From Chitinophaga pinensis (lineage in GTDB: Bacteria; Bacteroidota; Bacteroidia; UKL13-3): DNA of 37,166 bases. The DNA is taken from positions 1-37,166 of the forward strand of contig CAMCEM010000011.1 in the NCBI GenBank assembly GCA_945873755.1. Direction: 5' to 3'. Position numbers and translations under genes: made by a program. Each line of letters opens with the position of its first letter. Within the stretch, counting starts at the first letter, position 1. The notes under the pieces were generated by a model. It did not search any database. It was given only the letters and a program-made list of their open reading frames with translations, and had not been told where the DNA came from. Positions 1 to 8,469 of the stretch are shown piece after piece.

Positions 1-1452
1 CTTTATCCGCTTGAAGTACAAGAGGAGCAGTTTAATAAAATAATAAAATTTGCCCAATTAACTTATTTTGGAACTAAACATAACTTTAGTTCTATAAAAA
101 ATATAGGTGACTTTAAAAAAAATGTTCCAATAACTAATTATGAGGGTTATAAACCCTATTTAGAAAAAATACTTGAGGGCAAACAGAATGTAGCTTGGCC
201 AAGCGATATAAAATGGTTTGCAAAATCATCGGGAACAACAAGCGATAAAAGTAAATTTATTCCTGTTACCTACGAAAGTTTAGACGAATGCCATTTTCAA
301 GGTGGTAAAGATGCATTGTTGTTTTATTTATTACAAAACCCCGATAGTAATTTATTTGATGGAAAAGGCTTGGTTATTGGCGGAAGTAATAATGTAAATA
401 AGCTTAATGATGAAAGTTTTTATGGCGATTTATCGGCTGTAATGATGCAAAATATGCCTTTTTGGGCTCAATACTTGCGTACACCTGAGTTGGCTATTGC
501 CCTTATGAATAATTGGGATGAAAAAGTAGAGAAAATGGCAAGGGCTACTTTGAGCGAAAATGTAACAAATATGTCGGGTGTGCCTACTTGGACCATAGTT
601 TTAATTGAAAAATTATATGAAATAACAGGCAAAAATTGCTTGACTGATATTTGGCCAAACATGGAATTATATATTCATGGTGGTGTAAGTTTTACGCCTT
701 ACCATGATCGCTTCAAACGATTAATAAAATCGAATCAAATTAATTTTTTAGAAACCTATAATGCATCGGAAGGTTTTTTTGGAATACAAGATGATTTGAA
801 CCGAAATGATATGCTCCTAATGCTTGACTATGGTGTGTTTTACGAGTTTATGCCAATGACAGAATACGGAAAAGAAACACCAAAAACATATACCATTTCC
901 GAAGTAAATTTAAACGAAAACTATGCTTTGGTAATTAGTACCAATGCAGGTTTATGGCGTTATGTGGTTGGCGATACTATTAAGTTTACTTCAAAAAAAC
1001 CTTACCGATTTAAAATAACTGGCCGAACCAAACATTTTATAAATGCATTTGGCGAAGAGTTGATGATAGAAAATGCTGACAATGCAATTAGCAGGGCGTG
1101 TAAAAACTTAGGTGTTCATATAGTTGATTATACTGCCGCACCTATTTACATGGACGAAAACCAAAAAGGCGGACATGAATGGTTAATTGAGTTTGAAAAA
1201 ATGCCAGATAACTTAGAAGAATTTACCATTTACTTAGACAATTATTTAAAAGAAAACAACAGCGATTACGAAGCCAAACGATACAAAGATATGGCTATGC
1301 AATTACCCAAAATACATGCAATTCCCAAAGGAACGTTTAGCAATTGGCTAAAAAACAAACAAAAATTGGGTGGTCAACATAAAGTACCTCGCCTTAGCAA
1401 TAACCGCGATATTTTAGAAGAAATTTTAGGAACTATGAGCGTGGCGATTTGA
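1..1452 (+). CDS. GH3-family acyl-adenylating protein, 5' truncated by window edge
   Basis: The reading frame is open from base 1 to the TGA at 1450-1452 (483 residues visible), so only the extreme N-terminus lies outside; the family is usually about 500 residues. Residues 76-85 (SSGTTSDKSK) form the P-loop-like ATP/AMP-binding motif of the adenylate-forming ANL superfamily. The motif GDTIKFTSKKPYRFKITGR further on fits the GH3 (auxin-responsive promoter) family, in which plant members conjugate amino acids to acyl acids through acyl-adenylates. Bacterial homologues are common in Bacteroidota, but their substrates are largely unknown. The protein looks soluble and cytoplasmic. The gene ends directly at a low-complexity repeat region, and the last few codons may be repeat-derived. 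The family call is firm; the substrate is unknown. Confidence 0.85.
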   Translation, partial: LYPLEVQEEQFNKIIKFAQLTYFGTKHNFSSIKNIGDFKKNVPITNYEGYKPYLEKILEGKQNVAWPSDIKWFAKSSGTTSDKSKFIPVTYESLDECHFQGGKDALLFYLLQNPDSNLFDGKGLVIGGSNNVNKLNDESFYGDLSAVMMQNMPFWAQYLRTPELAIALMNNWDEKVEKMARATLSENVTNMSGVPTWTIVLIEKLYEITGKNCLTDIWPNMELYIHGGVSFTPYHDRFKRLIKSNQINFLETYNASEGFFGIQDDLNRNDMLLMLDYGVFYEFMPMTEYGKETPKTYTISEVNLNENYALVISTNAGLWRYVVGDTIKFTSKKPYRFKITGRTKHFINAFGEELMIENADNAISRACKNLGVHIVDYTAAPIYMDENQKGGHEWLIEFEKMPDNLEEFTIYLDNYLKENNSDYEAKRYKDMAMQLPKIHAIPKGTFSNWLKNKQKLGGQHKVPRLSNNRDILEEILGTMSVAI

Positions 1453-1519
1453 TTATTTTTTGATTTGGAGATTTAGATATTTGTTGATTTAGTGATTTGT
1501 TGATTTAGAGATTTAGAGA
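1453..1519. repeat. Low-complexity GATTTAGA/TTGATTT repeat tract
   Basis: The DNA directly after the GH3 stop codon is built from degenerate copies of GATTTAGA and TTGATTT. It is the first part of a 444-base gap (1453-1896) that holds no credible gene; the short open frame at 1537-1746 runs through repeats and has no recognisable protein features. Confidence 0.7.
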
Positions 1520-1655
1520 TTGAAAAATTACAAAGATTGAAAGATTACAAAATTGAAAGATTGATTAATTATTCTTCATTCGGAATCATTCATAATTTAT
1601 CATTCATACTTCATCATTTATTCCGCACTTTTGTCATTCCGCATTCCGAACTTTC
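1520..1655. repeat. Imperfect direct repeat, copy A
   Basis: This block pairs with 1745-1884. Its last 55 bases (1601-1655) are identical to 1830-1884. The earlier part is similar but contains small expansions of ATTCAT/TTATAATTCATA-type words. Non-coding. Confidence 0.85.
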
Positions 1656-1675
1656 GAAAAAAAACATCCCCCTAA

Positions 1676-1710
1676 CCCCCTTCTCCTTGCAAAGCCAGCC
1701 CACAAGGGGG
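1676..1710. repeat. C-run/G-run inverted repeat between the direct repeats
   Basis: CCCCCTT at 1676-1682 is complementary to AAGGGGG at 1704-1710, with a 21-base loop. It sits between the two direct repeat copies. C-rich words of this kind are dispersed in Bacteroidota intergenic DNA. No T-run follows, so I do not call it a terminator. Confidence 0.55.
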
Positions 1711-1744
1711 AATTTGTTACAGCACCTTTTTTGGATATTAAAAT

Positions 1745-1884
1745 AAGAAAATTACAAAGATTGAAAAATTGATTAATTATTTTACATTCCAACTCATTCA
1801 TAATTTATAATTCATAATTTATAATTCATCATTCATACTTCATCATTTATTCCGCACTTTTGTCATTCCGCATTCCGAACTTTC
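1745..1884. repeat. Imperfect direct repeat, copy B
   Basis: Second copy of the block at 1520-1655. The 55 bases at 1830-1884 are an exact match to 1601-1655. The copy ends 12 bases before the stop codon of the minus-strand helicase gene. Confidence 0.85.
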
Positions 1885-1896
1885 ACTTATTCAAAA

Positions 1897-3243
1897 CTAT
1901 TTATTCTTCCTTTTCAACGCTCTGTTTCTTTCTACCGCTCTGTTTCTAGGTTTGGTTTTATTCGGATTTCTTTTTCTTGGTCCACCTAGGTTTTCTTTAG
2001 TATTCTTAGCTTTTTTGTCGTGGAATGAAGGTTTTGCGTTTTTATTTTTCTTTATTTTTAAATAGTTTTTAGATCCTACTTCTGCTTTTTCATCAGCAGC
2101 AAATACAGTTGATATAATTACTTCTTTTGGCATTTCCAGTATAGGAATTTCCATTTTCATTAATGTTTCAATATTGTATTTGTATTCTTCCTCTACCTCG
2201 TTTACAAAAGTTATGGCCAAACCATCTTTCCCTGCTCGGCCTGTTCTACCAATTCTATGCAAATAATCTCCAGGAGTATCAGGCGTATCAAAGTTTATTA
2301 CATGGCTTACATCTACTATATCCAAACCCCTTGCTGCTATATCAGTAGCAATTAATATTCGGAATTTTCCTTCCTGAAACTTTTTTAAAGTAGCAAACCT
2401 TACGTTTTGCGATTTTGCCGAATGGATTACCATTACCTCATCGGTAAATTTTGTTACCATTTGCTCAAATAACCTATCGGCCATTTTAATACTTTTAACA
2501 AAAACCATTACTTTGCTTATGCTTTCGTTTTGGTTAAGCAAATGTTCCAATAAATTTACTTTGGTATTGTAATTAGGCACCAAATAAACCGATTGACCAA
2601 TTTTTTCCAAAGGTGTTCCATGTGCAGCAATTTCTATTTTTTTAGGATTGGTAAAAAATACATGAATTAACTTTTCTACTTCCTCTGTTAAAGTAGCCGA
2701 AAACAAAATGTTTTGATGCTTTGGCATTAAATCTAAAATGGTAGTAAGCTGCGCCCTAAAACCGCGGTCAAGCATTTCATCTACCTCATCTATTACCAAC
2801 TGTTGCGCTAGTTTTAATTTTAAATGACCAATTCCTGCCAAATCAATTAATCGCCCGGGAGTTGACACCAAAACATCTACCCCATCAAAAACCAATTGGC
2901 GTTGAGGAGTAATATTAGCACCTCCATAAATACCACCATATCGAATGGTAATATATTTACTTAGTTTTTCAATTTCTTGCACCACCTGCAAAACCAACTC
3001 ACGGGTAGGCACCAAAATAATAACCCTCGGATGTTTTTCGTGGCTAAAATTCATTTTCCTTAAAATGGGCAATAAGTAAGCAAAAGTTTTACCGGTGCCA
3101 GTTTGCGCCACACCTATTACATCGCTTCCCGACATAATAACCGGAAAAGCTTGCTCTTGAATAGGCGTTGGATGAATATATTCTAGGTCGCTTAAAGCAT
3201 TAAGCAATGGAGTAGTTAAATTTAAATCTTCGAAGTTTTGCAT
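1897..3243 (-). CDS. DEAD-box family ATP-dependent RNA helicase (DEVD variant)
   Basis: 448 residues with a complete set of helicase motifs: Q-motif (PTPIQEQ), motif I AQTGTGKT at 46-53, motif Ia PTRELVLQ, TPGR, motif II at 152-155, motif III SAT, RGLDI, and motif VI HRIGRTGRAG. Motif II reads DEVD instead of DEAD; the Walker B Asp and Glu are both kept, so ATPase activity is expected. The C-terminal 60 or so residues form a Lys/Arg/Asn-rich tail, as in cold- and ribosome-associated RNA helicases (RhlE/DeaD type), which probably binds RNA non-specifically. Likely roles are ribosome assembly or RNA unwinding. The exact paralogue cannot be told from sequence alone. Transcribed alone, with repeat DNA downstream. 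Confidence 0.93.
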   Translation of the reverse strand: MQNFEDLNLTTPLLNALSDLEYIHPTPIQEQAFPVIMSGSDVIGVAQTGTGKTFAYLLPILRKMNFSHEKHPRVIILVPTRELVLQVVQEIEKLSKYITIRYGGIYGGANITPQRQLVFDGVDVLVSTPGRLIDLAGIGHLKLKLAQQLVIDEVDEMLDRGFRAQLTTILDLMPKHQNILFSATLTEEVEKLIHVFFTNPKKIEIAAHGTPLEKIGQSVYLVPNYNTKVNLLEHLLNQNESISKVMVFVKSIKMADRLFEQMVTKFTDEVMVIHSAKSQNVRFATLKKFQEGKFRILIATDIAARGLDIVDVSHVINFDTPDTPGDYLHRIGRTGRAGKDGLAITFVNEVEEEYKYNIETLMKMEIPILEMPKEVIISTVFAADEKAEVGSKNYLKIKKNKNAKPSFHDKKAKNTKENLGGPRKRNPNKTKPRNRAVERNRALKRKNK

Positions 3244-3315
3244 TTTGTAAGTAGTAACAACTGCTTTTCAGTTATTTGTAATTGAAAGGTTTTATAAATA
3301 AATTGCTGTCCATGG

Positions 3316-3366
3316 TTGGTGTCCTCACCAAACACTTCATTTCAATTGGAGAAAAAGCCAATTGAA
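3316..3366. other. Two adjacent small hairpins upstream of the helicase gene
   Basis: TTGGTG (3316-3321) pairs with CACCAA (3326-3331) around a 4-base loop, and TTCAATTGG (3341-3349) pairs perfectly with CCAATTGAA (3358-3366) around an 8-base loop. They lie in the 198-base gap between the helicase start and the PIN-like gene's stop. They could form a leader structure of the helicase mRNA or mark a dispersed repeat. No T-run follows either hairpin. Confidence 0.4.
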
Positions 3367-3441
3367 GAGAAATTTACAATATGCTGCAAATTAAGCCTAA
3401 AAGCCTTACAATAGCTAAATGAAAATTTTATGTTGAGTTGT

Positions 3442-3786
3442 TTAGTTTATAGCTTCAATTCTATCTAAGTATACACTAACTAGTTTGTTCGAATTGCTCA
3501 ACAATTTTATTTGCGGCCAAGTTTTATTTAAAACCTCAAAAAATGCACTTAATTTCATGTTTCCAAATCTAATATGAATAACCCTAGGAGGTGGAATTTG
3601 GAACAATATTTTATTCGAAAAATCGCTGTCTTTTGTTACAATTGTTAAATCGTTTTTTATGGCATATTGCCAAATTTGTTCGTCACTCCATTCGTCATCA
3701 ATATCTTTTTGATGAATATATTCCTCGTTATTCCAAATAGAAAAATAGTATGGCAGATTTACATCTATTAAATACTTTTTTTTCAC
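3442..3786 (-). CDS. DUF5615 PIN-like protein (putative toxin)
   Basis: 114 residues resembling the DUF5615 PIN-like family. An N-terminal acidic motif (LIDVNLP, Asp8) is followed by SDEQIWQYA and then VTKDSDF (Asp53, Asp55), the acidic cluster that in PIN-fold nucleases binds metal. It starts 3 bases after the stop of the upstream DUF433 gene, the usual order of DUF433-DUF5615 pairs, which are regarded as VapBC-like toxin-antitoxin or defence-linked modules. A ribonuclease activity is inferred from the fold and not demonstrated. No promoter of its own is visible, so it is probably translated from the shared mRNA. Confidence 0.8.
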   Translation of the reverse strand: MKKKYLIDVNLPYYFSIWNNEEYIHQKDIDDEWSDEQIWQYAIKNDLTIVTKDSDFSNKILFQIPPPRVIHIRFGNMKLSAFFEVLNKTWPQIKLLSNSNKLVSVYLDRIEAIN

Positions 3787-3789
3787 TTT

Positions 3790-4023
3790 TTATACCAATT
3801 CTTTAATAGTGTAACTATTGTTCATTAACTTACTTGCAAAAAACAAACATGCTCTTATGTCATCAATATCAATAGATGGATATTGCTTTAGTATCTCAGT
3901 CTCACTTTCACCAGCGCTTAAAAACTCTAATATGGTTTGAACACTTATTCTTTTACCCCTAATTGCAGGTTTGCCATTCAATTGGTTATCATTAATTGTT
4001 ATTCTATTTAAAATATTTTCCAT
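3790..4023 (-). CDS. DUF433 domain protein (putative antitoxin)
   Basis: 77 residues from ATG at 4023. The frame stays open back to 4197, but the extra 58 codons encode an unlikely hydrophobic leader. The chosen start gives a typical DUF433 protein: GKPAIRGKRISVQTILEFL, then ILKQYPSIDIDDIRACLFF. These are the helix-turn-helix-like features of small antitoxins paired with DUF5615 proteins. It probably binds the downstream PIN-like protein and may bind its own promoter. A TATATTTG box on the minus strand (4034-4027) lies only 3 bases from the ATG, so the message may be nearly leaderless. Confidence 0.82.
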   Translation of the reverse strand: MENILNRITINDNQLNGKPAIRGKRISVQTILEFLSAGESETEILKQYPSIDIDDIRACLFFASKLMNNSYTIKELV

Positions 4024-4173
4024 ATTCAAATATAATTTTTTTGCATAAATAAATTGTTTAAAATAAATGATACAAATGAACCTGAATTTTAAAAGAACCA
4101 ATTCAAAAACCAAATTAATATTAACAATTTTAGACTTAGTAAATTTTACATTAGCAAAACTGATACAATAAAT

Positions 4174-4181
4174 TATTTTTG
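4174..4181 (+). promoter_or_regulatory. Bacteroidota-type -7 box for the E2 gene
   Basis: TATTTTTG matches TAnnTTTG and lies 36 bases before the E2 ATG at 4218. No good TTG -33 element is seen at the usual spacing. Transcription would start near 4186, which excludes a start codon at 4179. Confidence 0.45.
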
Positions 4182-4217
4182 TTGCCTTTAAAATCATTTA
4201 AAAACCTCAAAAATACC

Positions 4218-5567
4218 ATGGCCGAATTTCAACTAGTAATGCCTAAAATGGGCGAAAGTATTGCCGAAGCAACCATTATTAAATGGCTAAAAAATGAAGG
4301 CGATGCCATAGCAGCCGATGAAACTGTATTGGAAATAGCTACCGATAAAGTAGACAGCGAAGTACCTAGCCCCAAAGCAGGTATATTAATAAAAAAATTA
4401 TACAACGATGGTGATGTAGTTGCTGTAAATATGCCAATTGCAATTATGCAATTAGAAGGCAGTTCAGCTTCAACTCCAATAGTTTCATCAACTCCTGTGG
4501 TAGAAACATCAAAAGAAGTTGCTCAAATAGAAGCTACAGTTTCGCATGCAATTAATATAGCTGCTCCAACAGCCAATGCAGGTAGTAATAAATTTTACAG
4601 TCCATTAGTTTTAAACATAGCCCGCGAGGAAAACGTAAGCATGGCCGAATTAGAAACCATTGGTGGTAGTGGAAATGAAGGCAGAGTAACCAAACGCGAC
4701 ATATTAAATTTTGTAAGCAACAGAACAAATGGAACTGTAAATGTGGTGGCAGCTAACAATATTCCTGCAGCCATACCCACTCCAATTGTTGAAACCAAAA
4801 TAGAAGCACCAAAACCTACTATTGCTGCTGCTCCTAAAGCTGCACCAAGTGTAAGTGGTGGCGATGAAATTATAGAAATGGACCGCATGCGTAAGCTAAT
4901 TGCCGACCACATGGTAATGAGCAAACAAACCAGTCCGCATGTTACCAGCTTTGTGGAGGCCGATGTAACCAACATGGTGTTATGGCGCGAAAAAAACAAA
5001 AAAACTTTTGAAAAACGTGAGGGTGAAAAAATTACTTTTACTCCATTATTTATAGAATGTGTGGCTAGGGCAATAAAAGATTATCCAATGATTAATTGCA
5101 GTGTAGATGGAACTAATATTATTAAAAAGAAGAATATAAATATTGGAATGGCTGCTGCTTTACCAAGTGGCAATTTAATAGTTCCGGTAATTAAAAATGC
5201 TGACACCATGAACTTAATTGGCATAACCAAACAAGTAAACGATTTAGCAAACAGAGCCAGGGCTAACCAATTAAAACCAGACGATATTTCGGGTGGAACA
5301 TTTACTTTAACCAATGTAGGTGGCTTTGGAAACGTAATGGGCACACCTATTATAAACCAACCTCAAGTAGCAATTATGGCAACAGGTGTGGTTAAAAAGA
5401 AACCTGCTGTTATGGAAACCGAATTTGGTGATGTAATTGCCATTCGCCACATGATGTTTTTATCACTAAGTTACGACCACAGAGTAGTTGATGGTTCGTT
5501 AGGTGGCAGCTTTTTACGCAGAGTTGCCGATTACATGGAGCAATGGGATGTAAATAGAGAATCTTAA
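4218..5567 (+). CDS. Dihydrolipoamide acyltransferase, E2 of a 2-oxoacid dehydrogenase complex
   Basis: 449 residues. The N-terminal lipoyl domain (1-80) carries the lipoate-accepting lysine in ATDKVDSE (Lys44). An Ala/Pro/Thr-rich hinge follows, then the E1/E3-binding domain (FYSPLVLNIAREE through GRVTKRDI) and a catalytic acyltransferase domain with the active-site motif DHRVVDG at 420-426. It transfers acyl groups from lipoate to CoA in the cytoplasm. Sequence alone does not settle the substrate; the style fits branched-chain or pyruvate E2 proteins of Bacteroidota. No E1 or E3 gene is adjacent. ATG 4218 is chosen because the lipoyl domain begins there and because a -7 box overlaps the upstream alternative start at 4179. 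Confidence 0.92.
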   Translation: MAEFQLVMPKMGESIAEATIIKWLKNEGDAIAADETVLEIATDKVDSEVPSPKAGILIKKLYNDGDVVAVNMPIAIMQLEGSSASTPIVSSTPVVETSKEVAQIEATVSHAINIAAPTANAGSNKFYSPLVLNIAREENVSMAELETIGGSGNEGRVTKRDILNFVSNRTNGTVNVVAANNIPAAIPTPIVETKIEAPKPTIAAAPKAAPSVSGGDEIIEMDRMRKLIADHMVMSKQTSPHVTSFVEADVTNMVLWREKNKKTFEKREGEKITFTPLFIECVARAIKDYPMINCSVDGTNIIKKKNINIGMAAALPSGNLIVPVIKNADTMNLIGITKQVNDLANRARANQLKPDDISGGTFTLTNVGGFGNVMGTPIINQPQVAIMATGVVKKKPAVMETEFGDVIAIRHMMFLSLSYDHRVVDGSLGGSFLRRVADYMEQWDVNRES

Positions 5568-5575
5568 TAAAAAAA

Positions 5576-5601
5576 AGCGTTTTAAATAATTTTAAAACGC
5601 T
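5576..5601. terminator. Bidirectional intrinsic terminator between E2 and TolC-like genes
   Basis: AGCGTTTTAAA (5576-5586) pairs perfectly with TTTAAAACGCT (5591-5601) around a 4-base loop. An A-run precedes it and a T-run follows, so it can end transcription of both convergent genes. Confidence 0.9.
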
Positions 5602-5627
5602 TTTTTTTATTTTTATACAATACTTTT

Positions 5628-7073
5628 TTAAAATAATTTTATACCACTACTCCATTGTAACTGAACCTTGGCTTTGGCATATTTGCTATTAATTTCAGCT
5701 TGTTTTATTTGTGCTTCTATCAATGATCGCTCACGCATGTTTACTAAAAATAAAGAGCTTTCCCCATTTTCAAATCGCAGTTGTTCTGCATTTCGAAGGG
5801 AAAATGAATTTTTTACTAGTTCAGTTTGAATTTCAATTATTTGTTCAAGGTTTTTAAGGTTATTAAAATTAGCCAATAAATCATTTACTATTTCCCTTTT
5901 TACCACTTTGGTTTCAAAATCAATGTTTTTAATTTTAATATTGGCTTGTTGTAATTTACCTCTTTCTTTCCTTAAAAATAATGAACTGTAAAAAGTAGCA
6001 CCAAATTTATATTGTCTTTCAAAAATGTTATTTATGTTGTCGTTTGAACCTTTTGTAAAGGTTTGAAAAGGATAGTATTCTACATTTAATTGGGGTTTAA
6101 TATTTTCTATGGCTAACTTTCTATCAAATTGAAGTTGCTTACTTTTAAACTGAAGCTTTAATAATTCTGGATGGTAATTTTCGGCAAATACAACTAGTTT
6201 TTGAACTGAATCATTTCCAAAAGTGTTTATTTCTAAACCAATATTTGAAGGAACAACATTTTCTTTTAATTGAAGTGCTTCATTTTTTTCGCTCCATAAA
6301 TAATTGCTTAATGCCAAGCTTGTATTTTTAAATTCAACTTCTGTTTCAATTAAAATACTTTCTCTTCTTTTTAGTTCAATTAAAGCTTCAATGCTATCAA
6401 TAGGTTTTTCTTCACCACCAATAATTCTATTTCTTATAAAATTAAATCTTGTTTCGGCCAATGTAAAATTAAATTTCATTAGCCTTAACTTTTCAAAAGC
6501 CAATTGCCACTCCCAATAATCTTTGGCTGCATTTAAAAAAAGTTTATTTATTAATTTAATCTTTTCAGCTTCGTTTAACTCTTGTAAAATTTGAGCTTGC
6601 CTAAGCGCCACTCTTCTTGCATCAGTTTGCAAGCCTCTTAACAATGGCACACTTAAACCAGCGTAAAGCATTCCATATTCAACTGATTGTTGGGTAAATT
6701 GTCCGTTTACATTTTTGTATTTAGCATTTTCACTATTTACAGCAAAACCATCGCTTTGGTCAAAGCCAGCTTTTAAATCTACACCAATTAAAGTGGGAAC
6801 TTTTAATTGGGGTTCAAAATAAGTATAACTATTGTTTCCATCGGTTTGTTTATTGCTATAATTAGTACTTATAACTGGGTCAAAAGCTCCTCTTGCTGCA
6901 AGTAATTCTGCTTTTGCAGCAGCAGTTAACAAGTTAGCTTGTTTGGCCAATGGATGGTTTTGTACTACTCGTAAATAAAAACTACTAAAAGTTAAAACAC
7001 TCGAATCTTGTGCTTGTAATTCAAAACTAATAAAAAATAAAGCTACTAAAATTTTAAAAAATAAAAACTTCAT
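5628..7073 (-). CDS. TolC-family outer-membrane efflux/export channel
   Basis: 481 residues from ATG at 7073. The frame extends to 7193, but that extension overlaps the upstream gene and lacks a signal peptide at its N-terminus. From Met at 7073 there is a clear signal peptide (MKFLFFKILVALFFISFELQAQ). The mature protein is rich in long amphipathic helices with the repeated two-half layout of outer-membrane efflux proteins, including HPLAKQANLL near the start, LRGLQTDARRVALRQA and RNAEQLRFENGESSLFLVNMRERSL. It should form the trimeric outer-membrane tunnel for the HlyD-like and ABC proteins encoded directly upstream. One base separates it from the HlyD-like stop codon, so translation is probably coupled. 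Confidence 0.9.
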   Translation of the reverse strand: MKFLFFKILVALFFISFELQAQDSSVLTFSSFYLRVVQNHPLAKQANLLTAAAKAELLAARGAFDPVISTNYSNKQTDGNNSYTYFEPQLKVPTLIGVDLKAGFDQSDGFAVNSENAKYKNVNGQFTQQSVEYGMLYAGLSVPLLRGLQTDARRVALRQAQILQELNEAEKIKLINKLFLNAAKDYWEWQLAFEKLRLMKFNFTLAETRFNFIRNRIIGGEEKPIDSIEALIELKRRESILIETEVEFKNTSLALSNYLWSEKNEALQLKENVVPSNIGLEINTFGNDSVQKLVVFAENYHPELLKLQFKSKQLQFDRKLAIENIKPQLNVEYYPFQTFTKGSNDNINNIFERQYKFGATFYSSLFLRKERGKLQQANIKIKNIDFETKVVKREIVNDLLANFNNLKNLEQIIEIQTELVKNSFSLRNAEQLRFENGESSLFLVNMRERSLIEAQIKQAEINSKYAKAKVQLQWSSGIKLF

Positions 7074-7074
7074 T

Positions 7075-8445
7075 TTATTTATCATTTTTAGTTTTATCAT
7101 ATTCTGCTTTATTACTTTTGTTGGCTTCTTCCATAAAATTAGGGGGAAATGCATTGAACTGTCGCCATAATTCATACCAAACCGGCACTTCACTTAACAT
7201 TGCCCATCCATAAACTCCACCACCAGCTCTTATTAATTCTGGCCACGGAACATCATTTTGATCTTGCACAACAAGCACTCTAAAATTACCATTGGCATCT
7301 GCATTTCTATCAATTGCCTGAACTACACCTCCAAAAGTACCTACACTTGCGCTTGGCCAACCTGAAAAAACCAATGCTGGCCATCCATCAAACTGAACAC
7401 GAACCTTGCAACCCTTGTACAATAAAGGCATATCCAAAGCCCTAACTGTCATTTCTACTGCTGTTTTGGTATTTGAAGGAACTATGGTAGCAATGTTTTC
7501 GTTTTCTTTTATTGTTTCACCAATACCCGCTTTTAAAACCTGCACTACATAACCATTTTGAGGTGCTTTTATGGCATAAAAGCCACTTCTAAGTTGAAAA
7601 TTACTGTATTCAATTCTTAGCTTTATTAGGTCGGCTTGGCTTTCAAAAAGTTCTCCAGCAGTTTCTTCTAAAGTCGATTCGGCTTTCGAAATTTTATCAA
7701 CGTATTCAGCTTCTATAAAGTTCAAGTCTATTCGGGAGTTTATCAATTCATTTTCGGCTTTATTAAATTTATTTTCAGCTTCAATGGCTTTCGATTTTGC
7801 TTCTTGCATTTTATTCGACCTGTTTTGAATTTCAGTTAATGAAGCCAATCCTTTTTTGTATAATTCATTCAATCGGTCGTATTGGTTTCTAGAAAGTTCT
7901 TCATTTACCTTAGCTGCTTCAAAGTTTGCTTTTTCCCCTTTTACTAAAAATTCGGCTTGTAATACTTTGTTTTTTGCCATTTTCATTTTAATGTTCACAC
8001 TGCTACGCATGGCATCAATTTGGTTTTCTAAAGCTACAATTTTTCTATTTTTAGCTGCTAATCCATCTACTTTGTTGTCTATCTGTTTTTGCGTTCTCTG
8101 TAATAATTGTGGATCGAAAAACTTTTCTTTTACCTCGCTAATTATAACTAAAGTATCACCTTTTTTTACATATTGCCCTTCCACCACTTTCCATTTTTCT
8201 ATTCGTCCACCTATAATTGAAGGTATGTTTTGAGGTCTATCTTCTGGGGCAAAAGGTGTAACCTTTCCTTTACCATTTATGTTTTGTTGCCAAGGCAAAA
8301 ACAGCAATAAAAATAGAAATAGAAAAATACCAGCTAGCCAATTTCTAATAATTTTAAATTTTTTAGGTGTATTTACCAATTGAACAGTGTAAAGTGTACT
8401 GTTTTTCAATTCTTTTTCTAAATTGTTATAAGGGTTGTAATCCAT
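7075..8445 (-). CDS. HlyD-family periplasmic adaptor (membrane fusion protein)
   Basis: 456 residues with a short cytoplasmic N-terminus and one membrane helix at about 37-51. A biotinyl-lipoyl-like half motif follows (GGRIEKWKVVEGQYVKKGD), then a long coiled coil (about 110-260), then the second lipoyl half (YAIKAPQNGYVVQVLKAGIGE) and a beta-barrel region. This is the layout of type I secretion or multidrug adaptors that join an inner-membrane ABC transporter to TolC. It lies 24 bases after the ABC gene stop and 1 base before the TolC-like start, so the three genes form one operon. Cargo is not identifiable; no small exported peptide is seen next to it. Confidence 0.9.
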   Translation of the reverse strand: MDYNPYNNLEKELKNSTLYTVQLVNTPKKFKIIRNWLAGIFLFLFLLLFLPWQQNINGKGKVTPFAPEDRPQNIPSIIGGRIEKWKVVEGQYVKKGDTLVIISEVKEKFFDPQLLQRTQKQIDNKVDGLAAKNRKIVALENQIDAMRSSVNIKMKMAKNKVLQAEFLVKGEKANFEAAKVNEELSRNQYDRLNELYKKGLASLTEIQNRSNKMQEAKSKAIEAENKFNKAENELINSRIDLNFIEAEYVDKISKAESTLEETAGELFESQADLIKLRIEYSNFQLRSGFYAIKAPQNGYVVQVLKAGIGETIKENENIATIVPSNTKTAVEMTVRALDMPLLYKGCKVRVQFDGWPALVFSGWPSASVGTFGGVVQAIDRNADANGNFRVLVVQDQNDVPWPELIRAGGGVYGWAMLSEVPVWYELWRQFNAFPPNFMEEANKSNKAEYDKTKNDK

Positions 8446-8469
8446 TTTAATTTTTTTTAAATTTTTAAC

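Noticed and set aside
1537-1746. 69-codon open frame after the GH3 gene
   Set aside because: It lies wholly in low-complexity and duplicated DNA, and part of its sequence is repeated at 1830-1884.
4023-4197. Longer N-terminus for the DUF433 protein
   Set aside because: It would add 58 residues unlike the family and overlap the upstream region of the E2 gene.
7074-7193. Longer N-terminus for the TolC-like protein
   Set aside because: It overlaps the HlyD-like coding region and would bury the signal peptide.
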